Positions 1-10,570 are shown, numbered from the stretch's first letter. The stretch: 64,000 bases of DNA from Forficula auricularia (GCA_024734495.1 JALMQS010000264.1:186001-250000); one strand, 5' to 3'. Made by a program: numbers and translations. The notes: a model not told the origin generated them from the sequence alone.

Positions 1-79
1 TGGTGCGGGCGAGGTGTGTGGTTTCAGGAGGGGGGGGGGTCAGGGGTTACCGTGCATCGCTCGGTGGGTCCAGGTACTA
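1..79 (+). mobile_element. 3' end of Helitron-like non-autonomous element (truncated by window edge)
   Basis: A 7 bp hairpin with one mismatch (ACCGTGC ATC GCTCGGT, 49-65) is followed by a short GGGTCCAGGTACTA tail. The same hairpin and tail recur at 1729-1756, 25729-25757, 52349-52378 and 57033-57063, always at the right end of elements that begin with CTTATTAAACGAGC or a close variant. The left part is lost beyond the window. The end is CTA rather than canonical CTRR, so the Helitron assignment is tentative. Confidence 0.5.
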
Positions 80-365
80 TATTGAATAAGTCAAGTAACA
101 GAATGTTATTTCTGGAAATGCACTTTTTGAAATCTTCAAATTCCAATTTTAATATTTTACCTATTTTACAGTGTATAGAAACAAACAAGTCAAATCGAGG
201 GCAAAAATATAAATAATTCGGATTAAAGCTAAAGTATTGGAGATACAAAAAAATGTATATGTACTTTTTTTTAGGAAATTTGATAAATTATATTTTTTAT
301 CTGAATTAATAAAGTAAAGAGTGTGTAGTTTCACAGTGAATAAAATAAAACTCAAAGAGGTTTAT

Positions 366-412
366 ACAAACTCAATATATTTCGGATTATTAGTCCATCA
401 TCAGGAGTTTAC
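366..412 (-). ncRNA. Hammerhead ribozyme motif, family P, left arm
   Basis: Read on the minus strand: stem I GTAAACTC, core CTGATGA (398-404), stem II GGA/TCC, GAA, palindromic stem III ATATAT, site T17, then GAGTTTGT closing stem I. Stem I has 6 Watson-Crick pairs plus 2 G-U pairs. This is the mirror image of the copy at 793-839. Confidence 0.75.
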
Positions 413-594
413 AGGTTAAAAACCAATAATATTTGAACATGTGATCACAAAACATAACATCTAAATCAAACGTACCAATATAACACAAGAAAAACATCAT
501 TTTTTTTTGGCTTTTCGGTCTTTCTAGCCATAAGTCATTTACGATACTATTTATTTTATTTAAATTTGTCCCTACCCTGGGGGTCAGATTTTAG

Positions 595-667
595 CCGGAT
601 GCCTCGAGTCGGATTCGAACCCGGGTTCACTTAGTTAGGAGGAAGACACGCTACCACCGACCCCCCA
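595..667 (-). repeat. tRNA-like block in spacer of inverted hammerhead element
   Basis: On the minus strand there is an A-box-like TCGGTGGTAGCG (649-660) and a perfect B box GGTTCGAATCC (611-621), spaced as in a tRNA. A clean cloverleaf acceptor stem is not obvious, so this is read as a tRNA-derived SINE head, not a working tRNA gene. Confidence 0.5.
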
Positions 668-792
668 ATAAGGAATTTAAATTTAAATTCATTATTGTTA
701 AATGTTGATGTTTTTCTTGTATTATATTGGTACGTATGATTTAGATGTTATATTTTGTGATCACATGTTCAAATATTATTAGTTTTTAACCT

Positions 793-839
793 GTAAACTC
801 CTGATGATGGACTAATAATCCGAAATATATTGAGTTTGT
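793..839 (+). ncRNA. Hammerhead ribozyme motif, family P, right arm
   Basis: Stem I strand GTAAACTC (793-800) pairs with GAGTTTGT (832-839). The core CTGATGA is 801-807, stem II is GGA (809-811)/TCC (819-821), and GAA is 822-824. Stem III is the palindrome ATATAT (825-830), and H17 is T831, after which cleavage would occur. All core positions required in hammerheads (C3 U4 G5 A6 N7 G8 A9, G12 A13 A14) are present. The tiny stem III would favour a dimeric active form, as proposed for Penelope-type hammerheads. Confidence 0.8.
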
Positions 840-1312
840 ATAAACCTCTTTGAGTTTTATTTCATTCACTGTGAAACTACACACCCTTTACTTTATTAAT
901 TAATATCATGTTTCACCTAAAACCTACACCACTTTCCCTAAGTAAAATTTTTTATCTGAACAATTTTTTTCGTATCTGTTATAGTTGTCGATATATATGC
1001 AAAAAACTGAAAAAGTGTACCTTTTTTCCAAAATGGCTGCTCAAGCGTAAAAGATTTCGACGGGGACTTTTAGTATGTTCAATGGGAAGCCGTAATAAAA
1101 GCATGTATACCAAAATTCAGATCTTTATCGATTAATATTTTTATCAATTATTTTATTGGATTGCTAAATATGAGAAAATTCCAATATACATATTTTATAG
1201 TTTTCAGGTTCGATTCGCGTTTTAAGGTTTCCAGAGCACAAAAAGTGTCTAAGAAAATCACAAGAGGGAGTCATTCATGGTCATCGATTATATCCGAGAT
1301 TGAATCTATCTA

Positions 1313-1756
1313 TCTACTCTTATTAAACGAGCAAAAATTGTTTATATATTTTTGTATATTTTATTATTTTGAAAACGGCTCTACCGATTTTGATGAAATT
1401 CACGTGTTAGAAGATTTTTGAGCTTCCAATTCGATCTGTCATGGTCTCATCTTCGTCTAAATTATTTTTAATGGGTTTTTTGTTAATTGAAATACTTATT
1501 CACAGGTGGTTGTCTTGATAAAAATGTATAATTACATTTTTATTCAATTTCCTTTTAATAAATAATTGGTTTTTCAATTTTAAATCTCACAAAGATTTTA
1601 TACCAAATAAAATTATATACCTATTAAAAGTAAGCAATTAATTGAGCGAGTTTATGAGGGGTTCAGGGGAGTCCAAGGGGGTCCAGGGGGATGTACTATA
1701 TATATTTGTATTTCTATCAGAAAAAGTTACCGAGCATCGCTCGGTAGCTACAGGTA
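1313..1756 (+). mobile_element. Helitron-like non-autonomous element, about 445 bp
   Basis: It starts TCTACTCTTATTAAACGAGC and carries the motif GAAAACGGCTCTACCGATTT seen near the left end of many insect Helitrons. It ends with hairpin ACCGAGC ATC GCTCGGT (1729-1745) and an AGCTACAGGTAAT tail. Related copies are 24735-25757, 51963-52378 and 56776-57063. There is a short G-rich block (1656-1692) just upstream of the hairpin. No Rep/helicase coding is present. Confidence 0.55.
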
Positions 1757-1788
1757 ATTTTTAATTATAATTCAGAAGGATGTTTTTT

Positions 1789-1863
1789 TTACCTACCCTG
1801 GAATCGAACCCGAGTGTAAAATACCAATTGGCAGACAATTGGGCAACCCTGTGAGATAAACCT
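1789..1863 (-). repeat. tRNA-like sequence
   Basis: On the minus strand a B box GGTTCGATTCC (1800-1810) is preceded by a degenerate A-box region near 1845-1860. It is probably a decayed tRNA-derived SINE or tRNA pseudogene, because pairing in the stems is incomplete. Confidence 0.4.
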
Positions 1864-2219
1864 CTCTTTGACATAAGAAAACGCTCTAAATATTTCACTA
1901 AAATTTTTAAAATTTCGCTGTCTCCTGATTTTAAATTTAAGCATATAGCCATGCCATAAAATTTGAATAAAGGTGGTTGAGTGTTTCGAATTTTGAAGCT
2001 TCTATCTAGCTTTATATTTCATAGGAATTCTCTCGAAACGTTTGGATTTTAAATATATCTTTTAACATTGTTTTTTTATATAAAAGATTTGTATATATAG
2101 GTATATATTTTCTTCTACTAAATTGATAATGGAAATACTTTCACTGAAAATGTATTCCAATAAAATACTTAAAGTACACTTTGAAGGGTTGTTTTTTATT
2201 TATTTATTTATTTCCTTGT

Positions 2220-2545
2220 CTACGCTGCCTTAGTCTTTTTGGAGAAGAAAAGTGAAAGTAGTCGTGTTCGTTTGAGGGTTTTTTTTCTCCGGGTAAATTT
2301 GTTTTTGTGGAATTTCTCGGAATGTCTTGGCAGATAAATCTAAACCGCCGATCCACGGGGTTGTTTGGTTGGATCTAAGCGAGAGTTTCTTCCGTTAAGG
2401 GGTGAGTGAGGGATTTGCGCCCTTCTCAACTCCCAAGTTGCCTTCGGGGAGTTTTAAGGGAGTTTGCCACCAAGGGACAAGACGAAGGAAGGAAGGAAGA
2501 GCTACTAGCTAGCTAGTTCAGCACTTTGTGGCAAAAGCGTCAATT
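2220..2545. other. Non-repetitive, higher-GC stretch; candidate regulatory DNA
   Basis: Composition is clearly more balanced than its surroundings and I found no second copy in the window. There is no convincing reading frame. It ends in a short GGAA run (2485-2500) and an AGCT run (2501-2515). The function is unknown; conservation in a related species would be the deciding evidence. Confidence 0.3.
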
Positions 2546-2774
2546 TCAAGGGGGACTCTCTCATTCCGTGTGTGTTAGTTACTCTATCTCTAGTGACTCA
2601 TGACAGTTAATTTAACAAATTGTCATTTTTATTCTTTACCACGTATAAATATTAAATACATATATGGTAAATGTCCAAATCGCCCCAAGGCAAGAGATTG
2701 TCATCTACTAAATCCAAGTTGTTATGAATAATTTATACTACATGGTAGATGGGTTGTATTATTTCTTCTGACAT

Positions 2775-3110
2775 GTGTGTGTTAGGGCCTCTGTTGAGTG
2801 CGTTGTGGTGCGTGTCCGCGCCCCCCATCTAGTTGGTGGGGTCCTAACAATGATTTGTGCAGGGCTTTGTTTGTGCCCTGGTGGAAAGCCGGGTTGGGCG
2901 CCACCCAGGGGCTACTAGTTGGTGGATGGCCCCTCCTTCGAATCGATTATCATCAGTCGAGATCGAATTGCTTCACTTATAACATGACTGAAATATTATC
3001 AGTCATGCAAAAGTGTCGCAACGATCTGACTGAGTCATCTAGCGACCGTGTCTAAAGGCTCGTAGCCAGAGCCGCTACATCTGTATTAACCCCTTAGGAA
3101 TAGGAATTTA
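2775..3110. other. Higher-GC stretch of unknown origin
   Basis: It contains a GC-rich segment (2790-2945) followed by sequence with paired ATGACTGA and TCAGTCAT words (2982-3006). A short open frame here (2798-3055) resembles no protein I recognise and has no splice or codon support. It could be the 5' or 3' untranslated part of an old retroelement or unique DNA. Confidence 0.25.
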
Positions 3111-3192
3111 CATTGGTAAATGATGAGACATATACTTGAATCTAGAAATACGACTATAATGGGACACATTCATTGATAATTTCTTTAAATTA

Positions 3193-3816
3193 CACTGTTA
3201 AACAAAAACTTTTCCCCGTAAACCTAACAATGGATTCCAATAGAGTTTTCTACGCTGATTCTCATGCAATTTCCCGATTTTTTACAACACGTCAGAGTTT
3301 TGAGATATTATAGGACAAAATGACGAAAAAGGCTAACTATTAAACAGAAATATTTGAAATCAAAATATTTTGTTGACTTAATAGTAAACAGTTTCCTCTT
3401 TGATTTTCAAATTACCACTTGTTTTTAGCTCAATTAAAACTCGAGTTATTACTAAAAAAAAACTATGACCTTATGTTTTTATCTATGTTTATTATCCTTT
3501 ATAATCACGTAGTTTTAGTTATTTAGTTTTAACTCAAGTTCTAATTGAGCCAAAAACAAGTAGTAATTTGAAAACCAAAGAGGAAGCTGTTTTCTATTAA
3601 GTCAACAAAATATTTTGATTTCAAATATTGTTGTTTAATATTTATGGGGACTCGAAAATAGGTCAAAATGGCCTTTTTCATCATTTTGACCGATAATATC
3701 TCAAAACTCTGACGTGTTGTCAAAAATCGGAAAATTGCATTATAATCAGCTTATAAAACTCTATTGGAATCCATTGTTAGATTTACGCGGAGAAATTTTT
3801 GTTTAATTTTTGTCGA
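3193..3816. mobile_element. Foldback element family G, copy 1
   Basis: It is an almost complete palindrome of about 610 bp. The left arm, from AACAAAAACTTTTCCCCGTA, is mirrored by the right arm, which ends in AAATTTTTGTTT. The arms carry conserved words such as TGGATTCCAATAGAGTTTT and CTCGAGTTATTAC. Two more copies lie at 14560-15640 and 46489-47229, with terminal TGCTCRACAAAAATT. It has no coding capacity and no recognised superfamily. Confidence 0.7.
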
Positions 3817-3852
3817 ATATGTTATTAATTCTTTAAAAGAAAAACAAATAAA

Positions 3853-3854
<2 letters not shown>

Positions 3855-3896
<42 letters not shown>
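3855..3896. repeat. (AT)n microsatellite
   Basis: About 21 uninterrupted AT units immediately right of foldback copy 1. Confidence 0.95.
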
Positions 3897-3901
<5 letters not shown>

Positions 3902-3979
3902 TATGTTAAAAAATACAAATCTTTTACAAAACAATCTAAAAACACGTTTATTTTCAACCAAACGTTTTGTTAAATTTTC

Positions 3980-4061
3980 AAAAAAAGAAAGTTGCTTCCT
4001 CTAAAATTCAGAAAGCAAGACTAAAAATTTTAGAGGAAGCAACTTTTTTTTCTTTTTTTGA
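3980..4061. repeat. Short near-perfect hairpin
   Basis: A 21 bp perfect inverted repeat (3988-4008 with 4026-4046) encloses a 17-base loop. The stem extends imperfectly outward through A-rich and T-rich flanks to about 30 bp. Size and shape are like a small-RNA precursor, but perfect pairing also fits a miniature inverted-repeat relic. Confidence 0.55.
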
Positions 4062-4078
4062 TAATTTTACCATAATCA

Positions 4079-4227
4079 CTTAATTGTATTCAAAATGTTG
4101 TTAAATAGCTAAAACTAAAATTTGGTTCAATTTGGATGAAGAGTGTCAAAAGTTCCTTAAGGATAATTAATGCACAAGTCGCTTAATTTAATTCAAAATG
4201 TTGTTAAATAGCTAAAACTAAAATTTG
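4079..4227. repeat. Two direct copies of a 46 bp unit
   Basis: CTTAAT...TTCAAAATG through AAACTAAAATTTG occurs at 4079-4124 and 4182-4227, 103 bp apart, with only a few differences. The segment between them is unrelated. Confidence 0.7.
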
Positions 4228-4267
4228 TACTTTTTAGTCTTAATTATTTTTATAGAGAAATGTTAAA

Positions 4268-4371
4268 ATTCCCTCTCCTTCATATTTTCACGATGAATGG
4301 GCCAATCCAGGCCTTTAGGGGATGCACCTCTTTGGTGTAACTCCTTCTCTCATCAATTTCATTTAAAAAAA
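4268..4371 (+). mobile_element. SINE A, 3' fragment
   Basis: It matches the 3' half of the tRNA-derived SINE found in full at 40718-41089, including TTTCACGATGAATGGGCC, AGGCCTTTAGGGGATG and a terminal CATTTAAAAAA tail. It is 5'-truncated and diverged. Confidence 0.7.
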
Positions 4372-5721
4372 TATATATGTACCTAAATGTTTGAATAATA
4401 ATTATTTAATTAATAACTCCTTACTCCTAACGGCAGAAAAGTAAAATTAAAAGTGAGTAATTAATATTTGATTTAAAAATAATATATTGGGGATATAGGT
4501 GTTTATATATATATATATATAGTTCAAATAATTTATTATTTTTTGTTTATATAAATAAATAGAAAATTGTTGTAAAAAAAAAAAATTGTGCAAATTTCAG
4601 CTCATTAGTTATAATTATAAGGTTATAACCGTGCGGTATGAAATTTATTTACTACTTTTTTAAAACAGCAAGTTTTGAAGTTAGAAGGCTCAAATTTTGT
4701 TTTGGCCTCGGGACAAACTTTCTATGACCATCTGTTTTTTTTTTTTTTTTAAATTATTTTAGGTATTAAAATATATTAGACAAAATTGAAGTTAATTTTT
4801 CTTCACATTTTAGAATAGATTGCTAAACAATAAATATCAAGCAAAATAAATAGATAAATAAATAAATAAAATATTTCGAGTGAATTCAATACCCCAAAAA
4901 GTATACCGACATAATAGGACTCAAAAAACGAAAAATGAAGTTCGTATAATATATGTTTTGGTGCAAAAATAATTTGGTATTTCTAAATCAAAGAAGTGAA
5001 TATTAGATATTGCGTTCTCAAAAGTGGGCGTTTAGAAAAATTTGTGCGTAACTGGATCATTAAACATTTTTATATTCAAAATAATAGAGCGTAACAAAAT
5101 CCAGCCTTCTGATTGGATCCAAAAATGTAATCCTTATATCTTTAGATTACTAGTAGGTAGTTACTAACTAAAAGTTTCTTCTACTGTCTGTTCTGTTTAC
5201 TTTTCAAGAAATGTAGTTGAAATTCGCCAAGAGTGTCTAAAAGGGTGGATGCTTGGGGCTTGAAATGGGGGACAGGGGGGCGAAATAAGGGGGAATATAA
5301 ATAATAAATCAACTACAAATTCCATTCGCTAGAACAATAGAATGACGAACATTTCAAGCTTGGCTAAATCATGAATATTGATCATTTAAACAGAATAACA
5401 CTTGAAATTTGTCCATCAACCGAAGATCTATATGCAAATACCTAGCTAGATATCTAGATTGGATTTAAGCTATTGCTTAATTACATACCGACATATCTCG
5501 GCGCTTTTATTCCTATTAACATGCAATAAACTGTTGGTCCCCATTAAGAGACGAATTATCATTAAACGAAGAATGCATTTTGGACTATTATCTTTTAATA
5601 GTTTCTTTAATTTAAGTAAAAGATACTAAATTTGAACTTAAAATTCACAGGAGAAAATGAAAAAGCTTCTAAAGACACCTTAAAATTGTGTTTATTCATT
5701 TTTATTTATTTATTTATTAAA
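4372..5721. other. AT-rich spacer
   Basis: Only A/T-rich sequence, homopolymer runs and short AAAT microsatellites are visible. I see no gene or clear element boundary. Confidence 0.6.
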
Positions 5722-5944
5722 TTAAACGTTTCTTTTTGCCTAGAGTAGCAGAATTTTTATAAATTAAAGGAGACAAAAAAAGAGTGTGACATTTTTTAAA
5801 TTTATTTTATATGGAGAGTATAGTTTCCTGTGAATCAATTATAATACCCTGATGAAGAGTGCAAAGCCCTCGAAACTAAAGTCTCGTTTTAAAATAAATT
5901 ACAATATGTATTTTTCCACCAGAAGTCACACTTTTTTATTGTCA
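5722..5944 (+). mobile_element. Hammerhead element family A, decayed copy
   Basis: It has the family start (CCTAGAGTAGCAGAATTTTT, 5739-5758), the repeated GAGACAAAAAAAGAGTGTG block and the family end TTTTTTATTGTCA. The hammerhead core CTGATGA (5849-5855) and GAAAC are retained. One stem II pair is mismatched and stem I no longer pairs, so this copy is probably inactive. Confidence 0.65.
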
Positions 5945-6030
5945 ATTTATTTATCTATTTATAAAAATAATTAAATCACTTTTTTAATAGTTGGAAAAAA
6001 ATGTGGAAGTAGATACTTTAAAAAATGTTT

Positions 6031-6063
6031 TAGGGTTCCGTAAAAAAATAAAACGGAACCCTA
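6031..6063. repeat. Hairpin of the AGGGTTCCGT type
   Basis: TAGGGTTCCGT (6031-6041) is mirrored by ACGGAACCCTA (6053-6063). The GTTCCGT...ACGGAAC motif is a recurrent component of insect dispersed repeats. A variant occurs near 59655-59690. Confidence 0.6.
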
Positions 6064-7588
6064 GTATAATAGTTTCCCTACAATGTCGGACTATCCGTCA
6101 ATGAATCAAAGAATTGTAGGTTTTTAAAATATTTTTTTTTCCCCCGATTTATTTAATGAAAAAAAGCTTCTTTTTTTATATGAATTTTGATTTATTTATT
6201 TATTTTATTATTTTATTTTATTTTTTATAAAAAATTCTTTTACCATTTTTGTAAAAATTAAATGCGAAAAATAATGAAAAATTTTAATAGAAATATAAGG
6301 ATCAACTTTTGGATTCGAACTCGAACCTCACATTCACTGTGTGAATCCTAAATGTCATTAATTTAACTTTTTATTTTTATTGATTTATTTATTTTCGCGG
6401 CTCTAGTGATTAAAAAAAAAACATTTAGTACTATAGTCCTTTTAAAAAAATAAAAAAAAATTGTCCTTGCCACTTTCTTAAATACGGTCATATCGCTAAA
6501 TACATAATTTCATAATTATTAGCTTAACCTACTATAAAAGCGGATACATATATACATACACACATAAGTAAATAGGGTTTTTATTAATTAAACCAATTAT
6601 TAACAGGTGGGTTAAAGTGAATAAAACAGGTGGTAATCATAACGAATTTGGTTTGTGGTGATATAAAAACATTAATTAAAAATCATAAATGTAGATGCAT
6701 ATCGAAATATCTTTTTAAAAACCACTTTTTTTGAACGTCTAGAACCTTGAAACGTAAATATCTTTAAAAATTTTAACATTAAACTTTATTACATAAACAA
6801 GATTTCCATCAGTTTCTAATGGAAATAGTAGAAAATTGAATTTCTTCTATTATATACTTGTAATGGAAATCTTATTCTCGTGATAAAGTTTGAAGTGTTT
6901 GTTAAGGGCATTTAAAGGGTTTATCTTGTATAAATTGTACCTTGAGATGTCCAAAAGACTGAGTAGTAAGACTGACCAGCTCACCTCAATATACATACAA
7001 TAGAGAGTGTTGTTCTAGAACTCTGAGCTGAGAATTTCTGCCAAGATTTTAGTTAAAACTCACCTGAAACAAAAAGAGAAAACAGTTTTATTAGAATTTG
7101 AAAAAGTAATAGAACTCATCTAATATACGTTTATTAAGTGCATGAATTTAAGGAGCGATTGTTGGAATTTGTGATTTCTAAGAGATTAGGGACCGTGCGT
7201 TAAACATAGAGACAGCAGAAGGTAGCGCTCTCTTGTGTTTATTTATTTAAATAATTTGGGAGAATTCGGGCAAATATTGTATGTAACGTACACGGATCCT
7301 AGGGATTATCTTATTGTATTGTAGACTATTTTATTGATTGTTGTTCTTTGGTATAGTGATATTTTCTGTTTAACTGTATTATTTGACAAATTTCTTGTAT
7401 TTTATGGATTGTATTATGTATAGTATGGTAGATAATAAATAATAATTATTATTATACCTAATAGTGTATCATATATTGGGATTTCTTAAAAACTTTAAAC
7501 TTTAATAACCAATTTCAAAAACAAAGAACCGATCTAAACAGGTCTCAACTTTGAGATTATTATATTATTTATTATTTATTATTTAAGC
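6064..7588. other. AT-rich spacer
   Basis: Low-complexity A/T sequence. A degenerate B box lies at 6312-6328. Near 7050-7100 a segment (CTCACCTGAAACAAAAAGAG) is shared with 57800-57825, showing an old dispersed repeat. No gene is seen. Confidence 0.55.
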
Positions 7589-7896
7589 CTTAGACCATGA
7601 AATATATAGACACGGTGTCGATTTGGTGAGGCCAACATCAACTAGAGAATGTGACGTCATCTGTAGGTAGGAACACCCAGAAATAGCATGGCCACTATAG
7701 GAATTATTATACATTGAGATAAATTTATCGTAGTTTAGATTATTTATTTTGGATTCCAATAATCGCAAATTAATATTAAATTAATATTACCAAAATATTT
7801 ATGCGAGAACGTGACGTCATCTGTAGGCGATGTTGGCCTCACTTCCCTCTGTGTGGAGAGTAGCAGAGGGCGTGCTATAGGCTTTCATGGTCTAAG
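7589..7896. mobile_element. MITE family M8, copy 1 (8 bp target duplication)
   Basis: Terminal inverted repeats start CTTAGACCATGAAA and end TTTCATGGTCTAAG. It is flanked by a perfect 8 bp duplication ATTTAAGC (7581-7588 and 7897-7904). Other copies are at 47331-47632 and 55665-55977. Each half contains an inverted TGAGGCCAACATC block and one TGACGTCA palindrome (7652-7659, 7812-7819). The 8 bp duplication fits hAT, P or Merlin superfamilies; the terminus does not let me choose. Confidence 0.9.
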
Positions 7897-8144
7897 ATTT
7901 AAGCCAATCATTGACAGGTGGGTTAAAGTAAATAAATTAGGTTTCTCTGGTGATTAATAAACATTAAGTGAAATTTTTTTGCATAAATCGATCAACGGGT
8001 CTATGACTTTATTGATAATTTAGTTTTTTGAACCCCCCCCCCCGCATTTTAGTCCCCGAAAGAAATAATGTTTTTTTTTTTTATTATTAGTAGAGTTTTT
8101 CTTGTTGTATTTTTTTTAGTTTGAAAATGTATTGTTATAATTAG

Positions 8145-8468
8145 TTAAATTGAAAGTTTTTGCCGAGAGTAGCAGAATTTTTATAACTTGAAGGAGACAA
8201 TAAAAGAGTGTGTCTCTGCTGGAATTATAAATTTTATTTATTATATAACGAGACTATAGTTTCGAGGGCTTTGCCTCTTAGTCTATTGCAATGTATTCAC
8301 AGGAATTAATTTATGAATTTATGAATTTATGAATTCATAAATTAATTCCTGTGAATACATTGTAATAGACTGATGAAGAGGGCAAAGCCCTCGAAACTAT
8401 AGTCTCGTTATAAATAAATAAAATTTATAATTCCAGCAGAAGACACACTCTTTTATTGTCTCCTTCAA
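8145..8468. mobile_element. Hammerhead element family A, complete inverted copy
   Basis: The element starts TTAAATTGAAAGTTTTTGCC and ends TTTATTGTCTCCTTCAA. It is flanked by a perfect 11 bp duplication GTTATAATTAG (8134-8144 and 8469-8479). Inside, two inverted halves meet at a central ATGAATTTATG repeat. The right half has an intact hammerhead. The left half has lost CTGATGA through a small deletion near 8277-8283. It has no coding capacity, consistent with a non-autonomous Penelope-like or retrozyme-like element. Confidence 0.85.
8362..8411 (+). ncRNA. Hammerhead ribozyme motif, family A (best copy)
   Basis: The core CTGATGA is 8370-8376. Stem II GAGGGC (8378-8383) pairs perfectly with GCCCTC (8387-8392) across an AAA loop, and GAA is 8393-8395. 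The 8-base palindrome ACTATAGT (8396-8403) forms stem III, and the site is GTC ending at C8404. Stem I has two closing pairs (8368-8369 with 8405-8406), an internal loop, and an outer four-pair helix (8362-8365 with 8408-8411). GUC is the classical hammerhead cleavage triplet. Confidence 0.85.
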
Positions 8469-8479
8469 GTTATAATTAG

Positions 8480-9388
8480 TATCTACTGTATTCGTTTTGA
8501 AATATTCACACTAAGAGCGTATACAAAATTTGGTAACTTGTACTATATCAAACTAATAGATAGTTTTGATAAAATAATTAATATCTCGTAAAATACAATT
8601 TTTTCAATGTTCCCTCATTTGGACTTTCTTGTAGACGAAATCGCCAGAATTTCGCTCAATTTTTTTTTTTACCAAAATATTTTGAGCCGTTTTTGAGATA
8701 TTTCGAAAAAACTGAAGTAAGAAAAAATTATTTTTTATACACTCTGTATTTGGTAAAGTAAAAAAGAAACATCAAAAGCTAAGATTAATTTGCCAAGAAG
8801 GTTGGTCGCAAACTCGCAATAGAGCACATCGCTCGCTATATCCATTCATCATTGGCTTCGCAGACTTCCTGGATGATGTTTTTCATTGGAGGAGGGTCTC
8901 TTCTTACACGCAACCCGCCCCTAAGGTTATTTAATTAATATAAATTATTGCCTGGCTTGGTTCGACCTCTTCTCTTTTTACAGCTGAGCCTTGACAACCA
9001 ACTTCCCCCAACCAGCATCCCCAGTTGTCGTTCTGAATATTTCGCCTCGCTTTTTAAATTTGAAATCATCATAAAATATAATATCTCTCTCTAGCTTAGG
9101 GGACACACACTCTCTCTCTCTCTCTCTCACTATACACACTGTATCACTCCGAGAGAGAGAGATATATAACAGGGAATAAATTTCTTAAATATATACCCGG
9201 GGATATAATAAAAAAAAAAGCGAAAGAGAGAGAGAAAATCGGAATAATTTAAGAAAAAGATTTGCAACGCAAGCCGACCATAAAATTCTTACTTTTTTCT
9301 TATATATTAAATTACAATTTTTAAAACAAATTTATTTATTTTAAATCTTTTATTTATTAATAAAGGTATAAATGGAATTTTTTCAATT
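8480..9388. other. AT-rich spacer with microsatellites
   Basis: (CT)n at 9109-9128 and GA runs at 9152-9162 and 9224-9234. A segment at 8630-8750 ends in ATACACTCTGTAT, resembling a degenerate mariner-type terminus. No gene is seen. Confidence 0.5.
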
Positions 9389-9660
9389 TCAGTTAGTGTT
9401 GTCGATTTTCAAAATAAATCTATAAGGGTGTCTAATTGAAAAGATTTTGAAAGAGAAATCAATGAGGATGTCCTCTGCTTGATGGAAATAAATAAATATT
9501 GGTATATAACAAATATAAATATGTATTAAGTGCATATTGATGAGGCAGTCCAAAAAATGAAGATAATTTATACTATCTTTTTTATTCAAAAACCGACGTT
9601 TCGGAGGCTATTCCCTCCTTCTTCAGGGTCTGTAATTAATTAAAATGGGATTTGGCCATC
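9389..9660 (-). mobile_element. Hammerhead element family B
   Basis: It contains the family words GATGAGGCAGTCC (9540-9552) and AACCGACGTTTCGGAGG. It shares CCTCTGCTTGATG with the variant element at 9711-10117. Diverged relatives lie at 29285-29760 and 27370-27420. The boundaries are approximate. Confidence 0.6.
9590..9631 (-). ncRNA. Hammerhead ribozyme motif, family B
   Basis: On the minus strand: stem I GACC pairing with GGTT, core CTGAAGA (9620-9626), stem II GGAGG/CCTCC, GAA, 4-base palindromic stem III ACGT, and site GTC. Position 7 is A, which the family tolerates. Stem III without any loop could only work as a dimer. Confidence 0.75.
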
Positions 9661-9710
9661 ATTACAAACAAGATCATCACAATGGGGGGCATAATTGGTT
9701 TAATTGAAAA

Positions 9711-10117
9711 GTTTTTGTTTTGCCGAGAGTAGCAGAGTTGTTGATTCACAAAGAGAAACAAAGAGGTTGTCCTCTGCTTGATGCAAATAAACATACACAC
9801 ATATATACATATATCGAGATGATATATCTGTATATATATTATTTATTTGTTTAAGACTATAGTTTCGAAGACTTGGTCTTCATCATCAGTCTTTCTTCAA
9901 TTATAAATGTTTTTCATGGAGTCAATATCATATGGATATTGAAAACTTGGTGTTCCTTCGTCACTGGAAAGCTAGGAACTAACAAAGACACTCTCTCCGG
10001 GCTCACACTCAAATATAACCATATGTTTCCCTTTCTCCTTTCTCCTTAGAAAATTTGCATCAAGCAGAGGACAATCTCTTTGTTTCTCTTTATAAATTAT
10101 CTTCTTCTTTTTTTGGA
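9711..10117. mobile_element. Hammerhead element, family A/B variant
   Basis: The left end, TTTTGCCGAGAGTAGCAGAG, resembles family A. The inverted outer blocks CTTTGTTTCTC and CCTCTGCTTGATGCAAAT are mirrored at 10063-10093. One hammerhead motif lies on the minus strand. Confidence 0.6.
9850..9895 (-). ncRNA. Hammerhead ribozyme motif, variant A/B
   Basis: Core CTGATGA (9883-9889, minus), stem II GAAGAC/GTCTTC with a CAA loop (six perfect pairs), GAAA, palindrome ACTATAGT and GTC. Stem I pairing is short and interrupted, so activity is less certain. Confidence 0.65.
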
Positions 10118-10570
10118 CTGCCTCATCAATATCCACTTAATTAACTTATCAGTCTGTCTCCAAAAATTACTCTAATCTGATAAATATGTATAATTTATAT
10201 TTATAGAAATGATAATTTCGAAGTTTTTACATTCATCATCAGTCATTTTTAATTAAATCTTTTTTTCATTTGGCCAGCTCATAACAAAAGGAATTTATCT
10301 ACATGCAATCGGGTATTTGAACCCATGAGAAATAAAATATTAAATATTTACAATTAAAAAGATTGATGATGAATGTTAAACCTACAATACTATAGTCTCA
10401 AACAAATACATTTTATAAACCTACCTATGTTTATTTGCATCAAGCAGAGAAGAAGATCATTGAATTATTTATTTATCAAGGAAAATTTGGAAAAATAGTT
10501 GTTTTAAATAGAAACGAAATATAATTTTATTTGATGTGACTGTAGTTTTGAAGACTTGTCCTATTAAGTG
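10118..10570. repeat. Debris of hammerhead elements
   Basis: It contains a minus-strand CTGATGA...GAAA relic (10211-10242) with weak stems. Broken words shared with 9711-10117 include GTTTATTTGCATCAAGCAGA at 10429-10448. No intact element. Confidence 0.45.

Larger units (their letters stand above)
304..901. mobile_element. Inverted-repeat hammerhead element (family P)
   Basis: Two arms of about 196 bp (304-499 and 706-901) are nearly perfect reverse complements. They flank a spacer of about 200 bp that carries a tRNA-like block. Each arm holds a complete hammerhead-ribozyme motif, one on each strand. No open reading frame is present. Hammerheads of this type are known from Penelope-like retroelements and retrozymes, so a non-autonomous member of that group is inferred. 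A related, shorter inverted element lies at 51550-51772. Confidence 0.7.

Noticed and set aside
595..667. Possible functional tRNA gene
   Set aside because: Good A and B boxes but no complete acceptor and anticodon stems, and it lies inside a repeat. Likewise 1789-1863, 11675-11745 and the SINE A head at 41020-41089.
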